This document shows positions 7,370 through 14,822 of a stretch of DNA of 22,144 bases, in pieces. A model generated the notes under the pieces. It saw only the letters and a list, made by a program, of their open reading frames with translations, was not told where the DNA came from and did not search any database. How positions within the stretch are numbered: position 1 is the first letter of the stretch; every line of letters starts with the position of its first letter. The translations under genes were made by a program, and so were the position numbers. Source of the stretch: an uncultured Flavobacteriales bacterium. GTDB taxonomy: Bacteria; Bacteroidota; Bacteroidia; Palsa-965. The DNA lies in contig CAMLEF010000030.1 in NCBI GenBank assembly GCA_946478675.1, forward strand, positions 1 to 22,144. The letters run 5' to 3'.

Positions 7370-8611
7370 CTACACTTTTTCCTTCTTCGGCAACAACACA
7401 TTCTTCCGGAAAACAAAAACGCAGACGATCAACGCTGCCAATGTCAATCCGGTGGAAAAAAGAAACGCAGCGCCGGGAATGTGCGCGGGAGCGTGTCCCG
7501 AGGTGAAGAATTTGAACAGCGAAGGAAACAGCAGCGGCCCGATGATCGCGCAAACGCTGATGAGGCTGGTGAGCGTGCCCTGCAGTTCGCCCTGCTCGTT
7601 CGGCGGAACGTGCGTCGACATGAGCGCCTGCACCGTGGGACCGGCCAGCCCGCCTAACGCCAGCGGCACCATCGCAGCGAAGATCAGTCCTGTCGTGGTG
7701 GAAAGTCCGCACATCGTGAGACCGACGGCATAAAGAAACAGCCCGACGTAAATCGAATTGCGCTCGCCCAGCTTCGGAATGAGAATGCGGTTCAGTCCGC
7801 CCTGCACGATGGCGATGGAAAGTCCGACAACAGCGAGTGACACGCCGATCATTCCTTTGCTCCAGCCGAACTGGAATTTTCCGTAGAACGCCCAGGTCGT
7901 CGGCAGCACTTGCCCGGCGAGGTTGACGAGCGTGAACGCCACCACGAGACCGATCAGCATCGGGTAACGGCGCAGATGCAGCAGCGCACCGAGCGGGTTG
8001 GCGCGTTTCCATTGGAACTTGCGGCGGTTCTCCGGCTTGAGCGATTCCGGCACGACGAAATAACCGTAGAGCGTATTCACCAGCGAAAGTCCGGCCGCAA
8101 CGAAGAACGGCACACGCAGTCCCATGTTGCCGAGCAATCCGCCGATCGCAGGTCCGACGATGAACCCGAGACCGAATGCCGCACCGACCATTCCGAAATT
8201 CTTCGCGCGCGTTTCCGGCGTGCTGATGTCGGCGATGTAAGCGGTAGCAGTCGTAAAGCTGGCGCCCGTCATGCCCGCGATAAAACGTCCGACGAAAAGG
8301 AACGGGATCGTATTGGCGAAACCGAGGATCATGTAATCAAGGCCGAACGCCAGCAGCGAGCACAGCAGGATCGGACGCCGCCCGAAACGATCGCTGAGAC
8401 CACCGAGGATCGGGGCAAAAAGAAACTGCATCGCAGAATACGCCGTCATCATGTAACCGCTGATCACGGCAGCATGCGGCTCATCCACATGCGCGATCTG
8501 CTGAATGAGATCAGGCATCACCGGGATGATAATTCCCAACCCGACCACGTCGAGAAAAAGCGTGATGAAAATAAACAGCAGGGCGTTGTTCTTAGGCTGA
8601 GCGGATGACAT
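7370..8611 (-). CDS. MFS efflux transporter, TetA/DHA1-like
   Basis: A 413-residue inner-membrane protein with about 12 hydrophobic segments. The loop after the second segment carries the MFS signature LGGLSDRFGRRPILL, and the first segment DVVGLGIIIPVMP is typical of the drug:H+ antiporter group that includes TetA. It probably exports a small molecule using the proton gradient. The substrate cannot be read from the sequence, and tetracycline resistance should not be assumed. ATG at 8611 is chosen because the first membrane helix begins about 10 residues later and a TATCTTTG element lies 6 bases upstream; the frame continues to 8719 only through intergenic repeats. It is transcribed alone, followed by a long inverted repeat. 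Confidence 0.88.
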   Translation of the reverse strand: MSSAQPKNNALLFIFITLFLDVVGLGIIIPVMPDLIQQIAHVDEPHAAVISGYMMTAYSAMQFLFAPILGGLSDRFGRRPILLCSLLAFGLDYMILGFANTIPFLFVGRFIAGMTGASFTTATAYIADISTPETRAKNFGMVGAAFGLGFIVGPAIGGLLGNMGLRVPFFVAAGLSLVNTLYGYFVVPESLKPENRRKFQWKRANPLGALLHLRRYPMLIGLVVAFTLVNLAGQVLPTTWAFYGKFQFGWSKGMIGVSLAVVGLSIAIVQGGLNRILIPKLGERNSIYVGLFLYAVGLTMCGLSTTTGLIFAAMVPLALGGLAGPTVQALMSTHVPPNEQGELQGTLTSLISVCAIIGPLLFPSLFKFFTSGHAPAHIPGAAFLFSTGLTLAALIVCVFVFRKNVLLPKKEKV

Positions 8612-8617
8612 AGGCGG

Positions 8618-8625
8618 CAAAGATA
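8618..8625 (-). promoter_or_regulatory. Bacteroidota -7 element of the MFS gene
   Basis: TATCTTTG on the minus strand is an exact TAnnTTTG match, ending 6 bases before the ATG at 8611. It supports that start and a leader of only a few bases. Confidence 0.55.
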
Positions 8626-8633
8626 TAGCAATT

Positions 8634-8848
8634 GGAGTTGCGCGGTTCGGGGTGCGGGGGTGCGAGGGAATTAAAAGAGAAGCGGGGAATTGAAATGAAA
8701 AAATTAACCACATAGCCATATAGAATCACAATAGATTTTTCTATGTGTTTCTATGCTCCTATGTGGTTCCAAAAACGTTCCCGCAGCCTGCTTCAGCATC
8801 ACATTAGCACAACCCCTCGCACCTCCGCAACACGCAACTCACGCAACT
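8634..8848. repeat. nested inverted repeats between CAP gene and MFS promoter
   Basis: The outer arms 8634-8668 (ggagttgcgcggttcggggt...) and 8813-8848 (...cacgcaactcacgcaactc) are imperfect reverse complements of about 35 bases. The inner arms 8706-8735 (aaccacatagccatatagaa...) and 8740-8768 (...tatgctcctatgtggtt) form a second hairpin. Together they take up the whole gap after the CAP gene stop (8849). No gene is present. Confidence 0.6.
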
Positions 8849-9469
8849 CTACCCGCCAAAATCCTCCACGCAATTCCACTTGTATTTCTTATGCGCCGCA
8901 AAGCCCACACCGATATGCGTAAAGCGTTTGTCCAAACAATTTTTCCGGTGACCGAGGCCGGGCACTTTATCATCGATCAGCAGCTGCATGACGATGGCGA
9001 GCGGTTCTTTGAAACCGTAGCTGCAGTTTTCACCCCACGTCGGAAAACGATCCTTGACGTGCGCATAACGTTTGTCATCGCCGGAATGACCGGTCTTTCC
9101 TTTTTTTCCGCTGACGTCGGCGTGCTCCTGCGCATCTTTGCTCAGCACCGAATCGGGATAAAGCTCTCCCAGCGGCGCCGTGCGTTTCAGCTCTGCGACA
9201 AGCGATTTTCCATTGGCGGTTTTGTTCCCGAGCGAGTCCACCCACTTCGCGGCGTACGTTTCGCCGAAGAGTTTTGGGTTGATGCGCGCGAGATTCGTGT
9301 AGAAGATGACGCGCTGCTCCGTTTCATCGAGATAAGAAACGTCTTTCGCCGTATTCGCACGGTCGAGCTCCGCCTGCGTCCACTGATCGAACGGGTAGTT
9401 TTTTTCTTTCGCGAAGCTGAACAGCAAAAGCAGCAACGCAACGAGGGAAAGGGATCGGAAGATTTTCAT
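8849..9469 (-). CDS. secreted CAP (SCP/PR1-like) domain protein
   Basis: A 206-residue protein with a signal peptide (about residues 1-20). A CAP/SCP-like domain follows: a helix with FYTNLARINPKLF, a central GHSGDDKRYAH, the GENCSYGF motif, and a C-terminal GHRKNCLDKRFTHIGVGF motif. The last two are the best-known family signatures, and the histidines are those of the conserved cavity. Bacterial CAP proteins are mostly secreted or periplasmic and of unsettled function. The start follows the HD-domain gene stop after a single base (TGA-C-ATG), so the two are co-transcribed. The gene ends in nested inverted repeats. Confidence 0.85.
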   Translation of the reverse strand: MKIFRSLSLVALLLLLFSFAKEKNYPFDQWTQAELDRANTAKDVSYLDETEQRVIFYTNLARINPKLFGETYAAKWVDSLGNKTANGKSLVAELKRTAPLGELYPDSVLSKDAQEHADVSGKKGKTGHSGDDKRYAHVKDRFPTWGENCSYGFKEPLAIVMQLLIDDKVPGLGHRKNCLDKRFTHIGVGFAAHKKYKWNCVEDFGG

Positions 9470-9470
9470 G

Positions 9471-10706
9471 TCAGGCTCGCAGCGACTTGGGATAGCAGAG
9501 AAAATATTTTTTCACCGGGTGCGCCAAAACGGAAATATTGAACAGGTCGGCCGCCTCCGCGATATCCTTCACGCTTCCATCTTTAAACAGCACATTGATG
9601 CGGATATTGTCGCTGGTGTACGCTTTATTTTGCACCGCGCCGGTAAAGACGTAAAACGGAACGTCTTCTTTTTTCAACCCGAACTTCTTCGCCGCCTTCT
9701 TCTGCAACTCCTCGACGTAGCTGCCACGGAACGGTTTCTGCTGCAGCTCCACCGCGTACAGCTTGCGATCCACCATCGCCGTGCAGAGAAACGACAGGAT
9801 CTTATCGCTGTGCGTGGCCCACACTTTCACGCTCGTCATGATGTCGTTATCGTCGAGCTGCGCAAAAGCGTTGAGCACTTCCGGATCTTTCAGGAAAGCG
9901 CTTTTCGTGAAACGGTTGTACAGCAGGAAACGGAACGCCGGTGTAGCGAACAGCTCCTCTCCTTTTTCCGCAAGCTCTTTCGCACGTTTCAGGATGTTGA
10001 CGAGCAAATGCTCCGCGCTGAGCACCGTTTTATGCAGGTACACCTGCCAGTACATCAACCGTCGCGCGACGATGAATTTCTCGATGGAATAAATGCCTTT
10101 GTCTTCGACGACGAGCTGGTCGTTCACCACGTTGAACATCTTCACGATGCGGTCGCTGCTGATGATGCCTTCGGAAACGCCGGTGAAAAAGCTGTCGCGA
10201 CGGAGGTAATCGAGGCGGTCGAGATCGAGCTGGCTGGACACGAGCTGGTGCAGGAAACGTTTCGTGTAACGATCGCGGAAAATGCGGATCGCCAGCGAAA
10301 GTTTGCCGTCGAATTCTTCATTGAGCCGGTCCATGAACAGCACGGAAAGATCTTCATGCGTGATGTTGTGCACGATGCTCGTCTCCAGCGCATGCGAGAA
10401 CGGCCCATGACCGATATCGTGCAGCACGATGGCGATCGTTGCCGCTTCCGCTTCTTCGGGTGTGATCGGGTGACCTTTGGAACGGATCACGTCGATCGCT
10501 TCGCCCATCAGGTGCATGGCGCCCATCGCATGATGAAAGCGCGTGTGCAGGGCGCCCGGGTAAACGAGGTTCGTCAGGCCGAGCTGGCGGATGCGGCGCA
10601 AACGCTGGAAATACGGATGCTCGATCAGCTGGAACACAAGTTCCGAAGGCACCGTGACAAATCCGTAAACCGGGTCGTTGAAGATCTTTCGCTTGGTGGC
10701 GTTCAT
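9471..10706 (-). CDS. HD-domain phosphohydrolase (dGTPase/SAMHD1-like, COG1078 type)
   Basis: A 411-residue cytoplasmic metal-dependent phosphohydrolase. HD-domain residues are visible in order: HTRFHHAMG (H54, H58, H59), LHDIGHGPFSH (H96-D97, H100, H105), and later QLDLDRLDYLRRDSFFTGV with the last metal-ligand aspartate. This pattern and the length fit the COG1078 group related to dNTP triphosphohydrolases; the actual substrate is unknown. I start at ATG 10706 because the conserved region begins right after it and TACCTTTG lies 6 bases upstream; the frame goes on to 10871 without support. In my recollection this gene often sits beside lpxD in Bacteroidota. Here a CAP gene and an MFS gene lie between. 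Confidence 0.9.
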   Translation of the reverse strand: MNATKRKIFNDPVYGFVTVPSELVFQLIEHPYFQRLRRIRQLGLTNLVYPGALHTRFHHAMGAMHLMGEAIDVIRSKGHPITPEEAEAATIAIVLHDIGHGPFSHALETSIVHNITHEDLSVLFMDRLNEEFDGKLSLAIRIFRDRYTKRFLHQLVSSQLDLDRLDYLRRDSFFTGVSEGIISSDRIVKMFNVVNDQLVVEDKGIYSIEKFIVARRLMYWQVYLHKTVLSAEHLLVNILKRAKELAEKGEELFATPAFRFLLYNRFTKSAFLKDPEVLNAFAQLDDNDIMTSVKVWATHSDKILSFLCTAMVDRKLYAVELQQKPFRGSYVEELQKKAAKKFGLKKEDVPFYVFTGAVQNKAYTSDNIRINVLFKDGSVKDIAEAADLFNISVLAHPVKKYFLCYPKSLRA

Positions 10707-10712
10707 GCGCGG

Positions 10713-10720
10713 CAAAGGTA
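10713..10720 (-). promoter_or_regulatory. Bacteroidota -7 element of the HD-CAP operon
   Basis: TACCTTTG on the minus strand matches TAnnTTTG and ends 6 bases before the ATG at 10706. No clear -33 element. It faces away from the glycine-rich gene's promoter region on the plus strand. Confidence 0.55.
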
Positions 10721-10857
10721 GAAAAATGCGCCCCGCATCATTCTTCTCCTTTTTATGCGTCGCACTGACGAAGATCGTTCTGCTGTTGCCGTTTTTTACC
10801 ATGTGTATTGTTGAAAGATCGTTTCTCCGAATTCTATGCACATACGCCATTTTTGTA

Positions 10858-10865
10858 TCTTGCCT
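10858..10865 (+). promoter_or_regulatory. possible -7 element of the glycine-rich protein gene
   Basis: TATCTTGC differs from TAnnTTTG at its last two positions and lies 29 bases before the ATG at 10895. It is the best candidate in the divergent intergenic region 10707-10894. Confidence 0.35.
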
Positions 10866-10894
10866 CCCCAATAACCCAAACCTCTCCCTTATCT

Positions 10895-12946
10895 ATGAAA
10901 AAAATCTTACTCTTCGCGCTCGCGACAGGCTCCATTGCAGGTCTGCAGGCGCAAACGGTAACGGACAGCCTCACCTACAACGGAGCGCTGCAAACGTATA
11001 CCGTTCCCTGCGGAGTCACTTCCGTATTAATCGAATGTTACGGTGCAGCCGGCGCTTCGGGCGCTGACGGTTCCGCGGCGAATACCGGTGGCGCCCAGGG
11101 CCTCGGCGGCTATTCTGCCGGAACACTTGCAGTAACGCCCGGAGACATTCTCTATGTCACGGTTGGCGGAGCTGCCAGCGGCTCTACAGGCGGCTTTAAC
11201 GGCGGCGCGAACGGCGGCAGCCAGAATGCAGGCGGCGGTGGCGGCGCATCAGACGTGCGCGTCGGCAACACTGCGCTGACGGATCGTGTGATCACGGCAG
11301 GCGGCGGCGGCGGCGGTGGTCGCGGCGGCTGCGAAACCGGTTCCATCAATGGTGGCAACGGTGGTGATGGCGGCGGCGGCAACGGCGGCGACGGCACCAA
11401 CTCTCCTGACGGCGGCGGCGGCTTCGGTGCTGTCGGTGCAAGCGCAGGCGCACAAGGCATCGGATGCTCAGGCTTCGTCGGTTCGCCCGGCACGGCAGGC
11501 GCTTCTGGTGTTGGCGGCGTGGGTGGCGCAGGACAATCCTGCTGCTGCTTCAGCATCAGCGCTATTCCCGGCGGTGGCGGCGGCGGCGGTGGTTTCACCG
11601 GCGGCGGCGGCGGTGGCGGCGGCTCTGCAGGCACGACCTCCTGCAGCGGTAACAACAAAGGCGGTGGCGGCGGCGGCGCAGGCGGCAGCAGCGATATCTC
11701 CGGTGTTACCAGCGGCACGATCGTCAACGGCATTCGCCAGGGCAACGGTGTTGTGAAAATCACCTATGTAAACCCGGTTCCCGGAATCGTTACGGTTTCC
11801 GGCAACACAACCTTCTGCGACAATTCCACGACGACCCTCACCTGCACCACGGATCCGGTAGCAACGGGCTATACCTGGTCGGTTCCTTCCGGTCTCACAC
11901 TGCTGAGCGGACAGAACACCACGAGCATTTCGATCGCAGCAACGGCAGTCGGTACATTCACCGTTGACGTGTATGCAAACGGCGCCTGCTCCAACGGACC
12001 GGCGACGAGTGTCATGGTAACGGTCAACGCAGCACCGACGGTTTCTTACACGACTTCACCGGCAACTACGGTTTGCGAAGGCACGAGCGTAACGCTGACC
12101 GGCGCAGGCGCAACGACGCTGACCTGGGACAACGGCGTTACGGACAACGTACCGTTCAACGCCACAACGACCACGACCTACATGCTCATCGGTTCCGAAG
12201 CGAACGGTTGTTCCGACACGGCGAGTGTTATGCTCACGGTCAACCAGCGTCCGACGGTCGGCTCGACAGTAGCTCCTTCTACGACGGTTTGTGAAAACGT
12301 AAACGTGACGCTCGCAGGAACGGGCGCAACGAACTACAGCTGGAGCGGCGGTGTGAACGACGGCGTTCCCTTCCCGGCTACGATGACGGACACGTATACG
12401 GTGATCGGCACGGATGCCAACGGTTGCTCCGACACGGCGATGCAAACCATCACGGTGAACCCGAACCCGACGGTAACGGCTTCTGCTACGCCTTCAACGA
12501 CGATCTGCACGGGTGAAAGCGTAACGCTTTCCGGCGCAGGTGCAGTAAGCTACAACTGGAGCAATAGCGTAATGGACTCGGTAGCTTTCTCGCCGACTAC
12601 CACGAACACGTACACGGTAACGGGCGTTGATGCGAACGGCTGCACGAATTCCGCAACGATCACGGTTACGGTGAACGCCTGCGTAGGTATTGCCGAAAAC
12701 CAGCTCACGCCAAACTTACAGCTCACGCCGAACCCGGCTTCCGACGTGCTTCACGTTCGTTGGAACGCAGGTTACGCAGCGAGCCGCATCGACATCTACG
12801 ACGGCAACGGCAAGCTCGTGCTCAGCCAGGCTGTATCGAACCAGAATGCCGATATCGACGTCACCTCACTTTCCAACGGTGTTTACAGCATGAAACTCAC
12901 CGGCGCGAACGGACAGGTAACCGATACGCGTTTTATCAAGAACTAA
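10895..12946 (+). CDS. secreted glycine-rich repeat protein with T9SS sorting tail
   Basis: A 683-residue extracellular protein. A signal peptide (residues 1-20, ending LQAQ) is followed by a beta-rich start with GVTSVLIECYGAAGASG and a very glycine-rich segment encoded by about 11075-11720, with GGGGGGG runs interrupted by cysteines, as in the Gly_rich family. Next come a degenerate Ig/PKD-like unit and three tandem 72-residue Ig-like units, each with a TTVC or TTIC cysteine, a W and a NGC motif. The last ~75 residues have the T9SS type A sorting pattern: LTPNPASDVLHVRW, IDIYDGNGKLV, LSNGVYSMKL. It is thus predicted to be exported by the type IX system and attached to or released from the surface, perhaps as an adhesin. 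ATG 10895 is chosen because the signal peptide starts there. Confidence 0.88.
   Translation: MKKILLFALATGSIAGLQAQTVTDSLTYNGALQTYTVPCGVTSVLIECYGAAGASGADGSAANTGGAQGLGGYSAGTLAVTPGDILYVTVGGAASGSTGGFNGGANGGSQNAGGGGGASDVRVGNTALTDRVITAGGGGGGGRGGCETGSINGGNGGDGGGGNGGDGTNSPDGGGGFGAVGASAGAQGIGCSGFVGSPGTAGASGVGGVGGAGQSCCCFSISAIPGGGGGGGGFTGGGGGGGGSAGTTSCSGNNKGGGGGGAGGSSDISGVTSGTIVNGIRQGNGVVKITYVNPVPGIVTVSGNTTFCDNSTTTLTCTTDPVATGYTWSVPSGLTLLSGQNTTSISIAATAVGTFTVDVYANGACSNGPATSVMVTVNAAPTVSYTTSPATTVCEGTSVTLTGAGATTLTWDNGVTDNVPFNATTTTTYMLIGSEANGCSDTASVMLTVNQRPTVGSTVAPSTTVCENVNVTLAGTGATNYSWSGGVNDGVPFPATMTDTYTVIGTDANGCSDTAMQTITVNPNPTVTASATPSTTICTGESVTLSGAGAVSYNWSNSVMDSVAFSPTTTNTYTVTGVDANGCTNSATITVTVNACVGIAENQLTPNLQLTPNPASDVLHVRWNAGYAASRIDIYDGNGKLVLSQAVSNQNADIDVTSLSNGVYSMKLTGANGQVTDTRFIKN
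12035..12682 (+). repeat. three tandem 216-base coding repeats
   Basis: Units start at 12035, 12251 and 12467, each beginning with a ccgacggt core (Pro-Thr-Val) and exactly 216 bases (72 codons) long. They encode Ig-like domains of the glycine-rich protein. Confidence 0.85.
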
Positions 12947-12965
12947 GTTTTCTTTTCAATAACAG

Positions 12966-12998
12966 GAGAGCCTCACGCAAGTGGGGCTTTCTTGTTTT
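12966..12998 (+). terminator. intrinsic terminator of the glycine-rich gene
   Basis: AGCCTCAC (12969-12976), loop GCAA, and GTGGGGCT (12981-12988) form an 8-bp stem with one T-G wobble, followed by ttcttgtttt. It lies 22 bases after the stop codon. Confidence 0.85.
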
Positions 12999-13110
12999 AA
13001 AGACTCTTCCTGAAGCTTCTGCTATTACGCAATTGAACATTAAAAAATTCATCCCAAAGAATCTTCAATATTCAATAATCCGGTCACTTCACTTTTTTTT
13101 TCGCACGACG

Positions 13111-13141
13111 TAGGGGTAACTCCCATTTCCCCTGTCTTATC
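13111..13141 (+). promoter_or_regulatory. predicted ECF sigma promoter of the sigma/anti-sigma operon
   Basis: TAGGGGTAAC (13111-13120), a 13-base spacer and GTCTTATC (13134-13141). The same two blocks with the identical spacer occur at 17150-17180 before the second operon. The layout (GTAAC-type -35, GTC-type -10) is that of ECF sigma promoters, so I infer that the downstream-encoded sigma factor drives its own operon. The expected transcript start is near 13148. Confidence 0.65.
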
Positions 13142-13190
13142 TTAAAAAACCACCGTGCTTGCCGTTACCCATCTCACGGAAACAACGGGC

Positions 13191-13198
13191 TATCTTTG
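13191..13198 (+). promoter_or_regulatory. Bacteroidota -7 element before the ECF sigma gene
   Basis: TATCTTTG is an exact TAnnTTTG match, 22 bases before the ATG at 13221. It could supply basal housekeeping transcription alongside the ECF-type promoter upstream. Confidence 0.5.
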
Positions 13199-13220
13199 CG
13201 ACGAAAACGCTCCACGCAGG

Positions 13221-13820
13221 ATGAACACTGTTGCCGGCCCTACATTAACGACTGAAGCGCTTCGTCTTGGCGATGAAGCGGCTTTCGGACAGGTGTTCCG
13301 CACGCATTACAATGCGTTGTGCCGTTATGCCCTGGGAATTGTGGGTGATGCGGAGAATGCGGAAGAAGTGGTGCAGGATGTTTTTCTCCGCATCTGGGAG
13401 AAACGCGAAACACTCGAGATCACTTCTTCGCTGAAATCGTATTTGTTTCGCGCGGTGCACAACGGATGCATGAACCATCTCGAACGCCACAAGAAAAAAG
13501 TCCGCCTCGACGAAGCCCCGCTGAAGATCGTGCACCAGGCCGACACGTCCGCGCCGGGCATCCAGAGCAAGGAACTGGAAAAAGCCATTGCCGATGCGCT
13601 GCAGACGTTGCCGGAGCAATGCCGCCGCGTTTTCGAGCTCAGCCGTTTCGAAGAATTGAAATACCGCGAGATCGCTGAAACCCTCGGCATCTCCGTGAAG
13701 ACCGTCGAGAACCAGATGGGCAAAGCGCTGCGGCTGATGCGGGAAAAGCTCGCGCCGTTCCTGCCGCTGCTGCTCGTGATTGCCGGCGGCTATTGGTATA
13801 ACCTCATTTTCGCGTCATGA
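13221..13820 (+). CDS. FecI-like ECF RNA polymerase sigma factor
   Basis: A 199-residue sigma-70 family factor of the ECF type. Region 2 (about residues 18-90) includes YALGIVGDAENAEEVVQDVF and LRIWEKRE. Region 4 (about 125-177) has LPEQCRRVFELSRFEELKYREIA and the helix-turn-helix IAETLGISVKTVENQMGKAL. A hydrophobic tail (about 180-197) follows, which I recall as common in the Bacteroidota FecI-like expansion. It should direct RNA polymerase to a small regulon and be held by the FecR protein encoded next, whose start overlaps its stop (ATGA). ATG 13221 is preferred over the frame opening at 13155, because the upstream part contains the -7 element. A matching pair of GGGGTAAC/GTC motifs (13111, 17150) suggests its targets. 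Confidence 0.95.
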   Translation: MNTVAGPTLTTEALRLGDEAAFGQVFRTHYNALCRYALGIVGDAENAEEVVQDVFLRIWEKRETLEITSSLKSYLFRAVHNGCMNHLERHKKKVRLDEAPLKIVHQADTSAPGIQSKELEKAIADALQTLPEQCRRVFELSRFEELKYREIAETLGISVKTVENQMGKALRLMREKLAPFLPLLLVIAGGYWYNLIFAS

Positions 13821-14821
13821 ACAAGGAATTCCTCACTCCGCCCGACGAGCTCCTCGCGCGCTACCTGGCCGGCGAGACCGACGCTGAAGAGACCGGCGCA
13901 GCTGCTGCATGGATTGCCGCTTCGCAGGAGAACCGCGCGTATTACGAAGGCATGAAGCGCATCTGGGATTCCGTGGAGCAACCGGAAACCGTCACTTTCA
14001 ATGCGGATGCGGCGTGGCAGCGACTGCAAACGAAAATGCATAACCCGCCGGGCGAAAAAACGGAAACGATTTCTTCGATGATCCTCTTCCGTCGCATCGC
14101 GGCTGCCGTGGCGGCGTTGATCGTCATTGGCGGAATCGTGTGGTTTGCGTCGGGACGTACGGAAACACAACCGAAGCTCATGGCGAGCGTGTGGAAAGAA
14201 AACGCCGACAACACCGACACGCTTCCGGACGGAACGGTCATCAATCTCAACCGCAATTCCGAGCTCACGTATCCCGAAAAATTCACCGGCAATACGCGCG
14301 AGGTGACGCTGAAAGGTGAAATGTTCTTCGACGTTGAAAAAGACGCAGCACATCCGTTCATCATTCATGCAGGACCGATCAGCGTGAAAGTGCTCGGCAC
14401 CTCGTTCAACGTACGCGCGTATCCGAATTCCGACAGCGTGCTCGTCACCGTGAAAACCGGCAAAGTGCGCTGCTACGCCGAACACGACAGCATCACGCTG
14501 ATTCCCGGTGACGCGGCCGTTTATCACACGAACGATCATCGTTTCCGCAAGCTGAGCGATGACAACCCGAATTTGCTGTCGTACCGCACGCGGATCTTCC
14601 ACTTCAACAACACGCGTCTCGAAGATGCGGTGCGCATCCTGAACGAAGCGTACGGTTGCAACATCGTTTTCGCCAACGACAGCCTGCGCGATTGTGTCTG
14701 CTCCGGTAATTTCCGGAACGAACCGCTCGATTACGTGCTTTCCGTCATCGGCGACCTCGACAACTTCACGCCGAAGAAACAAGGCAACGTTATTCTTCTC
14801 GAAGGCCCCGGCTGTAAATGA
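13817..14821 (+). CDS. FecR-family anti-sigma factor
   Basis: A 334-residue inner-membrane regulator. The cytoplasmic N-terminus (about 10-70, LLARYLAGE...) is the sigma-binding part. One membrane helix spans about 94-112. The periplasmic FecR domain covers about 120-230 with DTLPDGTVINLNRNSEL and VKVLGTSFNVRAY, and the C-terminal DUF4974/STN-like domain lies at about 255-334. In known FecIR systems the periplasmic part contacts an STN domain of an outer-membrane transducer, and the signal releases the sigma factor. The STN domain available here is on the protein encoded one base downstream. The start overlaps the sigma stop by four bases. All expected domains are intact. Confidence 0.95.
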   Translation: MNKEFLTPPDELLARYLAGETDAEETGAAAAWIAASQENRAYYEGMKRIWDSVEQPETVTFNADAAWQRLQTKMHNPPGEKTETISSMILFRRIAAAVAALIVIGGIVWFASGRTETQPKLMASVWKENADNTDTLPDGTVINLNRNSELTYPEKFTGNTREVTLKGEMFFDVEKDAAHPFIIHAGPISVKVLGTSFNVRAYPNSDSVLVTVKTGKVRCYAEHDSITLIPGDAAVYHTNDHRFRKLSDDNPNLLSYRTRIFHFNNTRLEDAVRILNEAYGCNIVFANDSLRDCVCSGNFRNEPLDYVLSVIGDLDNFTPKKQGNVILLEGPGCK

Positions 14822-14822
14822 T

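Noticed and set aside
7370..8611. Tetracycline resistance gene
   Set aside because: The protein is TetA-like in general layout, but many MFS exporters share these motifs. Nothing in the sequence fixes the drug, so no resistance call is made.
9468..10721. 417-codon open frame on the plus strand
   Set aside because: It is antisense to the HD-domain gene, whose motifs are intact. Composition (many Arg, His, Glu, Val) is that of a shadow frame.
11152..11763. Proline-rich 203-codon frame on the minus strand
   Set aside because: The poly-proline runs are just the reverse of GGC glycine codons in the glycine-rich gene.
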